DNA from: an uncultured Myxococcales bacterium
GTDB lineage: Bacteria > Myxococcota_A > Polyangia > Polyangiales > Polyangiaceae
Direction: 5' to 3'
Assembly: GCA_937998045.1 (NCBI GenBank)
Contig: CALKVG010000134.1
Coordinates: 1 to 7,183 of the forward strand
DNA length: 7,183 nt
A model generated the notes under the pieces. That model ran no database searches and was not told where the DNA came from. It was given only the letters and a program-made list of their open reading frames with translations. Shown here one piece after another: positions 1 to 5,719 of the stretch. Each line of letters begins with the position of its first letter. Position 1 is the stretch's first letter. The translations under genes were made by a program, and so were the position numbers.

Positions 1-516
1 CTCATGTGGGGGGCGGCGACGCGCGGAACGCAGCCGGTCGTCTCGAGCGAGGCGCGGGCGGGGTTCGGCGGCGACGACCTTCTCGCAGAGCTCGTGGCGG
101 AGCACTCGCGCCCCCTGCCGCCTGACGTCACCACCGGGCCCGAGGCGGTCCGCAAGCTGGGTCGCTATGTGGACGTGCCGGTGCGACCGGCGAGCTTCGA
201 ACGAGACGGCGCGCATTTCGTCGGCGGGCGCGTGATGCCGCTGCGCTCGCAGCGCGCAGCCATGCTGCAGTACGTGGTCGGCACGGGCGACGACGCGCCG
301 CGGGTGAGCGTGTACGTGTACGACGCGCAGAAGATCCAGATCGATTCGGCGAACCTAGCTCCACGGGCCGTCGGCTCGGCGGAGGTGCGCGTCGGCCGCG
401 AGAAGGGGTACTCGGTCGTGGTCGCTCAGCGCGCGGGCGTCGGCTACCTCGTCACGAGCGATCTCGACCCCGACAAGAGCGCTCAGCTGGCGGCGATGGT
501 CTACGAAGATCGCTGA
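1..516 (+). CDS. Anti-sigma-factor-like protein, C-terminal part (5' truncated)
   Basis: The reading frame is open from the first base (codon 1 is ctc) and ends at TGA 514-516, so the gene starts outside the window. The visible 171 codons look like the extracytoplasmic domain of membrane anti-sigma factors of the RsiW/ChrR-like type. They show an H-S-R-P-L-P-P-D-V block, then a block reading RPASFERDGAHFVGGRVMPL, which resembles the usual 'L-x-G-x-R' strand. Next come Q-R-A-A-M-L-Q-Y followed by S-V-Y-V-Y, and near the end G-Y-S-V-V-V and G-Y-L-V-T-S-D-L. In that family an N-terminal zinc-finger domain binds an ECF sigma factor and a single membrane helix follows; both would lie upstream and cannot be seen here. 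The sigma-factor gene would be expected just upstream. gshB starts 28 bp downstream on the same strand. The family call rests on remembered pattern only, and no start codon can be assigned. Confidence 0.6.
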   Translation, partial: LMWGAATRGTQPVVSSEARAGFGGDDLLAELVAEHSRPLPPDVTTGPEAVRKLGRYVDVPVRPASFERDGAHFVGGRVMPLRSQRAAMLQYVVGTGDDAPRVSVYVYDAQKIQIDSANLAPRAVGSAEVRVGREKGYSVVVAQRAGVGYLVTSDLDPDKSAQLAAMVYEDR

Positions 517-531
517 ACCAAAAGGGTCGGC

Positions 532-537
532 TATCCT
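532..537 (+). promoter_or_regulatory. Possible -10 box just before gshB
   Basis: The hexamer TATCCT lies 7 bp before the gshB ATG at 545. It fits a TAnnnT -10 element. A transcript starting about 7 bp downstream of it would begin at or next to the start codon, so the mRNA would be leaderless. There is no convincing -35 hexamer. A purine run (aaaaggg, about 520-526) is too far from the ATG to be a good ribosome site. gshB could equally be read through from the upstream gene. Confidence 0.3.
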
Positions 538-544
538 CGCGTCG

Positions 545-1513
545 ATGCGTTTCGTCTACGTGATGGACCCGATGGATCGGGTGCTCCCCGATCGGGATAC
601 GACTTTCGCTTTCCAACGCGCCGCCCAGCGGCGAGGGCACGCGACCCTGCACTGTCAACCGCGCGACGTGTTCGTAGAGGACGGCGAAGTTTGGGCGAAG
701 GTTCGCGAACTGACGGTGCGCGACGAGGCGCCGCACTTCGCGTTCGGGAAGACGCTCGACGTCCGACTGGCGGACGTCGAATGTGTCCTCATCCGGAAAG
801 ACCCTCCCTTCGACTCCGAGTACTTGTACGTCACGCTGATGCTCGAGCGTCTGCGCGGCCGCGTTCTCGTCGTGAACGACCCACGCGGACTTCGCGACGC
901 GAACGAGAAGCTCTATACGCTTCACTTCGCGCGCCATATGCCGCGAACGTTGGTTACGGTCGAGCGCGCCCGCATCCACGCGTTCGTGGCAGAGGTCGGC
1001 ACCGCAGTCATCAAGCCGCTCGACGGCGCGGGCGGCAGCGGCGTCATGGTCGTGGATCGCGGGGACCGGAACACGCGGTCGATTGTGGACTACATGACGC
1101 AAGAGGGCTCGCGGCACGTGATGGTGCAGGAGTTCGTCCCCGCCGTGCGAGCCGGGGACAAGCGGGTCCTTCTCCTGGACGGGGAGATCCTCGGAGCCAT
1201 CAACCGCGTCGCCCGCGAGGACGACGTCCGCTCGAACATCCACGCCGGAGGCCGCGTGGAGCCGTGCGACGTCACTCCGCAGGAGCGAGCGATCGTGGCC
1301 GACCTTGCGCCCCGACTGAGTGCGGACGGGTTGGTCTTCGTTGGGCTGGACTTCATTGGCGGTAAGCTCACGGAGGCCAACGTCACGTCCCCGACCGGGA
1401 TCCAGGAGCTGAGCCGTCACGTGGGGCGCGACGTCGCCGAGAACGTCATCGTATGGATCGAGCGCCGCGTGATGCACTACCGCCCGTCGCTGCGCAGCAT
1501 CCCGCCGGCTTGA
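545..1513 (+). CDS. gshB: Glutathione synthetase (ATP-grasp)
   Basis: This 322-residue protein is the usual length for prokaryotic GshB (about 315). GshB is the cytosolic ATP-grasp ligase that joins gamma-glutamylcysteine and glycine to make glutathione. Landmarks match the E. coli enzyme in order: V-M-D-P at 6-9, RKDPPFD at 84-90, N-D-P-x-x-L-R-D-A-N-E-K-L at 111-123, the ATP-binding loop KPLDGAGGSG at 157-166, GDKRVLLLDGE at 204-214, N-x-x-A-G-G-R at 231-237 and the metal/substrate-binding end TEANVTSPTGIQE at 276-288. The ATG at 545 is chosen because it places the family-typical hydrophobic first strand (M-R-F-V-Y-V-M-D-P) at the N terminus. The FHA gene follows after 7 bp, so the two are probably co-transcribed. 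The partner gene gshA is not in the window. All recognisable catalytic motifs are intact. Confidence 0.96.
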   Translation: MRFVYVMDPMDRVLPDRDTTFAFQRAAQRRGHATLHCQPRDVFVEDGEVWAKVRELTVRDEAPHFAFGKTLDVRLADVECVLIRKDPPFDSEYLYVTLMLERLRGRVLVVNDPRGLRDANEKLYTLHFARHMPRTLVTVERARIHAFVAEVGTAVIKPLDGAGGSGVMVVDRGDRNTRSIVDYMTQEGSRHVMVQEFVPAVRAGDKRVLLLDGEILGAINRVAREDDVRSNIHAGGRVEPCDVTPQERAIVADLAPRLSADGLVFVGLDFIGGKLTEANVTSPTGIQELSRHVGRDVAENVIVWIERRVMHYRPSLRSIPPA

Positions 1514-1520
1514 TTGTCAC

Positions 1521-2603
1521 ATGCCGATCACGGTTATCGTTCGTTCGGCGGCCGGCGACGGCGCGTCTCCGGGTCGCACGGAGCATGGTCGAAACCCGGT
1601 CGGCGCGTCTCCAGCTTTGCCGGAGCGTGGTCGCAACCTAGGTGAGAACCGACTGACGTTCGACGGGATGCAGCCGATCGTCATCGGTCGCGGCCCGAGC
1701 TGCGACGTGCGCCTTCCCGATCGGAGCGTCAGCCATAGGCACGCGTCGCTCCGTGCGCAGGGCGCCGACTTCGTCCTCGTTGACGAGGGCAGCATGAACG
1801 GAACCTTCGTCGGCGGCGCGCGAGTCGCGGCGCGGACGTCGCGTATCGTGCGGTCGGGCGATCTCGTTCGGGCCGGGCGGGTCTGGTTGGAGCTGCGGCT
1901 CGATCGCAGCCCCATCACGCGCGACGTGGCGGCCGCCACGCGGGATCTGGCGCTGGCGCTCGTGTCGGAAGCGCTGGCTCGGTCCGGGACGGATTCGACG
2001 ACCCGGGTCGAAGTCGTCGAGGGTCGCGATCAGGGCGCGCGACTGGCGCTCGTCGAGGAGAATCGCCCATATGTCCTCGGGCGCGCAGCCGAGTGCGACT
2101 TTCCTCTCGCGGACGCCGACGTCTCACGGGAGCACGTGCAGGTCATCCGCCGTGAAGGTTTGGTCGTCGTGCGTGATCTCGGCGCGAAGAACGGGACGTG
2201 GCTGGCGGACAATCGGCTGCCGGCCCGAGGCGAGGCAGCCTGGCGACCCGCGCAGATGATCCGGGTCGGACGCACGGTGCTGGCGCTCGTCGAGCCGCTC
2301 GACGACGCGCTGGCGCAGATCGAAAGCGATCCCGACGAGGCGCTCGCGCCCGACGATCCCATCGCGCCGCCGCCCTCGGCGACCCCTGCACCGGGCGACC
2401 GGGCCGCGAGCGAACCGAGTGGCGCTGGACGAGACCCGGCGGCCGCCGCTGTACCTGCGGTAGACAAGGGCCCGGAAGGGCCCGCGCCTAGACCGGTGAG
2501 GCCGCGTCCCGTGTGGTCGGCCACGGATCTCGTGGTCGTGTCGGCGGCCGTGGCCGTGCTCGCGTTGAGCATCGCCGGGCTCGTCTGGCTGCTTCGCGGC
2601 TGA
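1521..2603 (+). CDS. Protein with two FHA domains and a C-terminal membrane anchor
   Basis: A 360-residue protein that I recognise by domains, not by name. FHA domains bind phosphothreonine peptides made by Ser/Thr kinases. FHA 1 spans about residues 1-127, with I-G-R-G at 55-58, S-V-S-H-R-H at 69-74 and G-S-M-N-G-T-F at 90-96. FHA 2 spans about 162-258, with L-G-R at 186-188, S-R-E-H at 202-205 and K-N-G-T-W at 223-227. Both keep the core Gly-Arg, Ser-x-x-His and Asn-Gly residues. A Pro/Ala-rich, partly acidic linker (about 262-332) leads to one hydrophobic helix (about 337-357) and only L-L-R-G after it. With no signal peptide this suggests a tail-anchored protein with its FHA domains in the cytoplasm. 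Residues 14-41 of FHA 1 come from a 42-bp tandem duplication (see repeat). The gene starts 7 bp after gshB and converges with the kinase gene 12 bp beyond its stop. Confidence 0.9.
   Translation: MPITVIVRSAAGDGASPGRTEHGRNPVGASPALPERGRNLGENRLTFDGMQPIVIGRGPSCDVRLPDRSVSHRHASLRAQGADFVLVDEGSMNGTFVGGARVAARTSRIVRSGDLVRAGRVWLELRLDRSPITRDVAAATRDLALALVSEALARSGTDSTTRVEVVEGRDQGARLALVEENRPYVLGRAAECDFPLADADVSREHVQVIRREGLVVVRDLGAKNGTWLADNRLPARGEAAWRPAQMIRVGRTVLALVEPLDDALAQIESDPDEALAPDDPIAPPPSATPAPGDRAASEPSGAGRDPAAAAVPAVDKGPEGPAPRPVRPRPVWSATDLVVVSAAVAVLALSIAGLVWLLRG
1561..1644 (+). repeat. 42-bp tandem repeat, two copies, inside the first FHA domain
   Basis: Copy 1 is 1561-1602 and copy 2 is 1603-1644. By hand alignment 31 of 42 bases match, including an identical first ten bases (gcgcgtctcc) and a shared core around cggagc and tggtcg. 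Forty-two is a multiple of three, so the frame is kept. The copies encode GASPGRTEHGRNPV (residues 14-27) and GASPALPERGRNLG (residues 28-41), which share 8 of 14 residues. Copy 1 also holds a 6-bp inverted pair, ccgggt at 1569-1574 and acccgg at 1594-1599. The insert falls between the first strand (M-P-I-T-V-I-V-R) and the next strand (R-L-T-F-D-G), where FHA domains usually have a short turn. Confidence 0.8.
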
Positions 2604-2615
2604 GGGACGGACTCG

Positions 2616-4490
2616 CTAGGGCTCGCGGTTGTCGGAGCGACCGGCCTCCGCGCTCGCCATGCCCGGCATCGTTCGAGCGTTGGGATCGTTCATGTGCTTG
2701 TTGCGCGAGGACGCCGCTCGGCGCGCGGTCCCCGGAGGATAGGACTTCGGCAAGCCGTCGAGCGGTATCACGGCGAGGAGCTGCTCCAGATCCGCCGCGC
2801 TCTTGGGGCGCTCGTTCAGGCGCTTCTTGAGGCACTTCATCACGGCCGCGTCGAGCGCCTCCGGAATGGGAAGGTCGGGTCGCCGCTGCCGCATCGGCGT
2901 GGGTATCTGGCGCTGATGCAGATCGAGGAGCTCACGGCGATTCGAAGCGACGATCGGTAACTCGCCCGTGAGGGCTTCGTACATCATCACGCCGAGCGCG
3001 TAGATATCCGTGCGCTGCTCGACCTGGGCACCGATGCACTGCTCCGGAGCCATGTACTCGGGAGTGCCGAGCGTATAGCCAGTCTGCGTCAGCGACTCGG
3101 CGGTCGCGAGTTTGCTCATACCGAAGTCGAGCACCTTCGCGACGCCATCCTCGCAGAGAAAGATGTTGCCCGGCTTGAGGTCCCGATGCACAACGCCCTT
3201 CTTGTGGGCGGCATGTAGCGCCCGACATACGTCGATGAACACCGGGATGGCGTACCCGGGCGCGAGGAGGCCATCGCGAGCGAGCCGGTCGGCGAGAGAG
3301 CGGCCCACCAGACGCTCCATGACGACGTAAATGCTGCCATCGGGCATCTGATCGAGGTCCAGCACGCGAACGACGTTCGGGTGCTCCACGTGAACCTGGA
3401 TGTAAGCCTCGCGACGCAGTCGCGCGATCTCCCCGCCGTCGCGAGCCGCGGCTCCCCGCAGGACCTTCACCGCCACCTCGTGACCGAGGGTCACGTGCTC
3501 GGCGGCGTACACCACGCCGATTCCCCCCGATCCAATCTTTCGCCCGATCCGGTACTTGCCGCCGAGGACCGTGCCGCCAAGGTCGCCGGGGGTCGACCCG
3601 AGCTCGCCCTTCAGCTCCAGCCCGCGCTCGAGCGCCGCGATGCGATTGCGTTCGAACGTTCGCTCGCCGCGCTCCTCGCGAGCTCGATCCCACATGAATC
3701 CTGCGCCTCCCCCGAGGACAGCGCCGAGTGCGCCCGCCAGGACGCCTGCCACGGCGCCGCCGGCCACGGCAACGACGCCGGCACAGGCGGTGCCGGCTCC
3801 GATAGCACCAGCGAGTACCCCGCGACGCGAGCGGCGCACGTCCCAGCGCACGTCGTAAACGCACGCATCACCGCCCTTGGCGGTGCACGCTTCGTGGAGA
3901 ACTTCGGCCTCGTCGAGTCCCCAGATGCGCGGGAGGCTGGCCAGCTCGCCGACGCGGGCATCGCACAACAGCTCCTCACCGTCGAGATCCGCTCTTTCCG
4001 TCGATTCGTCACCAGTGTCGGCTCGGGGCCGATACGTCATCCGGACGCTCTGGACGTTCCCCAGACGTTTGCGCTTCTCGTCGGCGCGCTCCTCGATCTC
4101 CCACGTGCCTATGCGCGTAACCTCTCGGGCGTTCTGCGCGAGATATCGGTAGGCATCGATGGGCCGCTCGCTGGCTCGCAACATCCGTACGAGCACGCCC
4201 AGCGCCTCCGGATGGGTAACCCAGTCACCCCGATGACGAATCGCGTCTCGCCCGAGTAGCTCCGCGACCGCTCGCAGAGCCCGCCGGGCCGCGAGCTGAC
4301 TGACCCAACCCGTCTCGTTGTCGACGGCGGAGGGCTCGATTCCGGCGCCCGCGAGGAGCTGTCGGGCAGCACGCTCACCGTTTTCCGTGCGCGCTCGCAG
4401 AAGGTACGTCTTGAGTACCGACGCGCGGAGTTCTTCTTTGCCACCCTGCCGGACCGTACCGCGGGAGATCGGCGGGACGCTGCTCGCCAT
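2616..4490 (-). CDS. Ser/Thr protein kinase with N-terminal V4R-like sensor and glycine-zipper membrane segment
   Basis: A 624-residue Hanks-type kinase with unusual domain order. Residues about 30-216 form a sensor-like domain ending in a pattern typical of V4R (4-vinyl reductase) domains. In it C176, H199, C202 and C210 are spaced 23, 3 and 8 apart, with Gly four residues after C202. Residues 224-266 are Gly/Ala/Val-rich and contain two G-x3-G-x3-G runs (G245/249/253 and G256/260/264). They are long enough for one or two membrane helices. The kinase domain is about 313-575: P-loop G-S-G-G-I-G-V-V-Y at 320-328, ATP lysine K342, likely helix-C glutamate E361, HRDLKPGN at 435-442 (catalytic D437), DFG at 455-457, APE at 481-483 and D-I-Y-A-L-G at 495-500. 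It should be active. A polar tail (580-624) carries Thr and Ser sites. The ATG at 4490 has no ribosome site but follows a TACGCT hexamer by 6 bp. The neighbouring FHA protein is a plausible phospho-reader, by inference only. Confidence 0.93.
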   Translation of the reverse strand: MASSVPPISRGTVRQGGKEELRASVLKTYLLRARTENGERAARQLLAGAGIEPSAVDNETGWVSQLAARRALRAVAELLGRDAIRHRGDWVTHPEALGVLVRMLRASERPIDAYRYLAQNAREVTRIGTWEIEERADEKRKRLGNVQSVRMTYRPRADTGDESTERADLDGEELLCDARVGELASLPRIWGLDEAEVLHEACTAKGGDACVYDVRWDVRRSRRGVLAGAIGAGTACAGVVAVAGGAVAGVLAGALGAVLGGGAGFMWDRAREERGERTFERNRIAALERGLELKGELGSTPGDLGGTVLGGKYRIGRKIGSGGIGVVYAAEHVTLGHEVAVKVLRGAAARDGGEIARLRREAYIQVHVEHPNVVRVLDLDQMPDGSIYVVMERLVGRSLADRLARDGLLAPGYAIPVFIDVCRALHAAHKKGVVHRDLKPGNIFLCEDGVAKVLDFGMSKLATAESLTQTGYTLGTPEYMAPEQCIGAQVEQRTDIYALGVMMYEALTGELPIVASNRRELLDLHQRQIPTPMRQRRPDLPIPEALDAAVMKCLKKRLNERPKSAADLEQLLAVIPLDGLPKSYPPGTARRAASSRNKHMNDPNARTMPGMASAEAGRSDNREP

Positions 4491-4496
4491 CTATAA

Positions 4497-4502
4497 AGCG
4501 TA
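4497..4502 (-). promoter_or_regulatory. Possible -10 box just before the kinase start
   Basis: On the minus strand TACGCT lies 6 bp before the kinase ATG (4490), followed by ttatag. It fits a TAnnnT -10 element, again with the predicted transcription start at or very near the ATG. No good -35 hexamer sits at the usual spacing. A TTGGCG is 12 bp away from it; at 17 bp that hexamer would instead pair with the poorer TTTATA. The kinase may also be read through from the TPR gene upstream. Confidence 0.3.
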
Positions 4503-4506
4503 CGCC

Positions 4507-4531
4507 GCCGCCTGCGCCAAGGGAAGGCGGC
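4507..4531. repeat. Inverted repeat upstream of the kinase gene
   Basis: The 7-bp arms gccgcct (4507-4513) and aggcggc (4525-4531) are perfect complements separated by 11 bases. The repeat lies between the TPR gene stop and the kinase start and ends just upstream of the candidate -10 box. It could act as an operator, or as a hairpin ending the TPR transcript. No T-run follows on the minus strand, so an ordinary intrinsic terminator is not well supported. Confidence 0.4.
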
Positions 4532-4573
4532 CCCAGGCTACTCGGGTCGATGGGCGACGCCGGCCTCGCGCAG

Positions 4574-4628
4574 CCCCCCCAGCGACGTGCCGGCGGGGGG
4601 GGACTGGACCCGCCGCTCGGGAAGCGGC
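4574..4628 (-). terminator. GC-only hairpins at the end of the TPR gene
   Basis: Two short hairpins lie at the 3' end of the TPR gene. One pairs gccgct (4612-4617) with agcggc (4623-4628) around a 5-base loop and touches the stop codon. The other could pair the seven C at 4574-4580 with the run of eight G at 4595-4602 across a loop of about 14 bases. Neither is followed by a T-run on the minus strand, so a termination role is a guess from position. Confidence 0.25.
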
Positions 4629-5536
4629 TAGTCGAAGCCGCCGCCTAGAGAGAGCCCCGCGTACCCGGGAGCGACCTCGGGCAGGATGCGCAGGCCCGTC
4701 GCCGGAGTCGCACTCGGAGCCCTCGGATGCTCGACGAAGTGCCAGATCAGGCCTGCCGCAACCGCCGCAGCGCCAGCGCTGCCTACCACGACGCCTGCGA
4801 CCTCGAGCGATCGACCGGTGTTCCCGTCGTCAATCGCAGAGCTGCCGGTGGGGCCGCGCGGGCAATTGTCGTGCTGCGGGCCACAGATGGTCTCGGCGTT
4901 GGAGACCTTTCCGGCGCCGACGGCATATGTGACGACACCACCGACAAGCAATGCACCTCCGACGCCGGCAACAATCCACGGGCCGAGCGTATGGCGCGAG
5001 GCCTCCTCTTGGGGCGAAGGCGGCGGGGTTAGCGGCGGGGCAAAGGCGGAGGCGCTCGTTTCGGGAGGAGCAGTCAGTAAGGGCGGGGGCGCGCCAGCGC
5101 TCGGCAGCGCCGCGCTCGCGGATGCCTGCTCTTGCGCGAGTTGGTCCTTCAGGTTCCTGATCCGGCGCTCGATAACCTCATGATCCGGCGCCGCCGGCGC
5201 GCGCTTCTGGTACTCGTCGAGCGCCCGAATGGCCTCGCGCTTGTCGCCCTTGCGCTCGTACGCGGTTGCGATGATGGGGAGGATGCCGTGGACGCTGCAG
5301 TCGATCGCGTAGGCGTCTTTGAAGTAGCTGATCGCCTTGTCGTAGTTTGACTCCTCGAGGAACTGCTTTCCGCTGAGGAACACCGTATGTGCGCGATCGC
5401 GGTCGGCTTTCGTGACCTTCGCGTCTTCGCAGGCCGGGGGATAGCTGGACGGCGCGGAGGTTTGCGCGAGGGCGGGGACTACTGCGGCCGTGCCCAGAAG
5501 ACCGAGCACGAGGAGCGGTGTGCGAGGAAGACGCAT
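4628..5536 (-). CDS. Exported TPR-repeat protein with two C-terminal hydrophobic segments
   Basis: A 302-residue protein of a type common in myxobacteria but of unknown function. The start is placed at ATG 5536 because it opens a good signal peptide (M-R-L-P-R-T-P followed by a hydrophobic stretch, likely cleaved after A-L-A at 22-24). The frame is open further up to another ATG at 5587, but that would put 17 uncharged or basic residues before the signal. Residues about 45-115 look like two TPR helix pairs (A-x-x-x-F-L-S-G-K-Q-F and A-x-x-Y-F-K-D-A-Y-A-I-D, then A-T-A-Y-E-R-K-G-D). A charged helix (about 119-137) and a Pro/Ala-rich linker (140-180) follow. Hydrophobic segments lie at about 185-207 and 244-267, separated by a loop with C218 and C225. 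C36 and C80 are in the TPR part. The tail ends in P-E-V-A-P-G-Y-A-G-L-S-L-G-G-G-F. The kinase gene follows 137 bp downstream on the same strand. Confidence 0.82.
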   Translation of the reverse strand: MRLPRTPLLVLGLLGTAAVVPALAQTSAPSSYPPACEDAKVTKADRDRAHTVFLSGKQFLEESNYDKAISYFKDAYAIDCSVHGILPIIATAYERKGDKREAIRALDEYQKRAPAAPDHEVIERRIRNLKDQLAQEQASASAALPSAGAPPPLLTAPPETSASAFAPPLTPPPSPQEEASRHTLGPWIVAGVGGALLVGGVVTYAVGAGKVSNAETICGPQHDNCPRGPTGSSAIDDGNTGRSLEVAGVVVGSAGAAAVAAGLIWHFVEHPRAPSATPATGLRILPEVAPGYAGLSLGGGFD

Positions 5537-5594
5537 CGGCGGTGCTCGGCAGCGACGGTAGCACAAGGGTGTTGCCGAGATCACCAAAGTGCCC

Positions 5595-5626
5595 CGCTCG
5601 CCGCAGCCATCGACGGCTGCGGAGCG
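5595..5626 (-). terminator. Candidate terminator hairpin after ccmE
   Basis: Perfect 8-bp arms ccgcagcc (5601-5608) and ggctgcgg (5615-5622) enclose a 6-base loop. The stem can be lengthened by cgct (5595-5598) pairing with agcg (5623-5626), leaving a 2-base bulge. It lies 94 bp past the ccmE stop on the minus strand and upstream of the TPR gene. Only a short T-run (cttt, about 5588-5585) follows on the minus strand. The structure is certain, the terminator role is not. Confidence 0.45.
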
Positions 5627-5636
5627 CCTCCCTGAT

Positions 5637-5691
5637 GGTCAGGCAGAGCGTCGGGTAACAGCGTCGGGTACGGGGTCAGGCAGAGCGTCGG
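5637..5691. repeat. 18-bp direct repeat in the ccmE-TPR intergenic region
   Basis: The 18-mer ggtcaggcagagcgtcgg occurs at 5637-5654 and again, identical, at 5674-5691, a period of 37 bp. Between them agcgtcggg appears a third time (about 5660-5668), so the array is a small set of degenerate units built on agcgtcggg. It is not in any gene I accept. Such low-complexity intergenic arrays occur in some myxobacterial genomes; that comparison is from memory. Confidence 0.8.
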
Positions 5692-5719
5692 AGACGGTCT
5701 GCTCGCAGCGGGTCGAAGC

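Noticed and set aside
452..1477. Long minus-strand open frame (341 codons) opposite gshB
   Set aside because: It is entirely antisense to a clear GshB, has a His/Arg/Asp-rich composition with no domain pattern, and long antisense frames are expected at this GC content.
2030..2572. Minus-strand open frame of 180 codons opposite the FHA gene
   Set aside because: A Ser/Ala/Arg-rich low-complexity translation antisense to a well-supported gene.
3381..4259. Plus-strand open frame of 292 codons opposite the kinase
   Set aside because: It is the complement of the sensor and P-loop region of a strongly supported kinase and shows no recognisable domain.
5537..5587. Upstream ATG (5587) as the start of the TPR protein
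   Set aside because: It would place 17 residues with two Cys and several Arg before an otherwise standard signal peptide.
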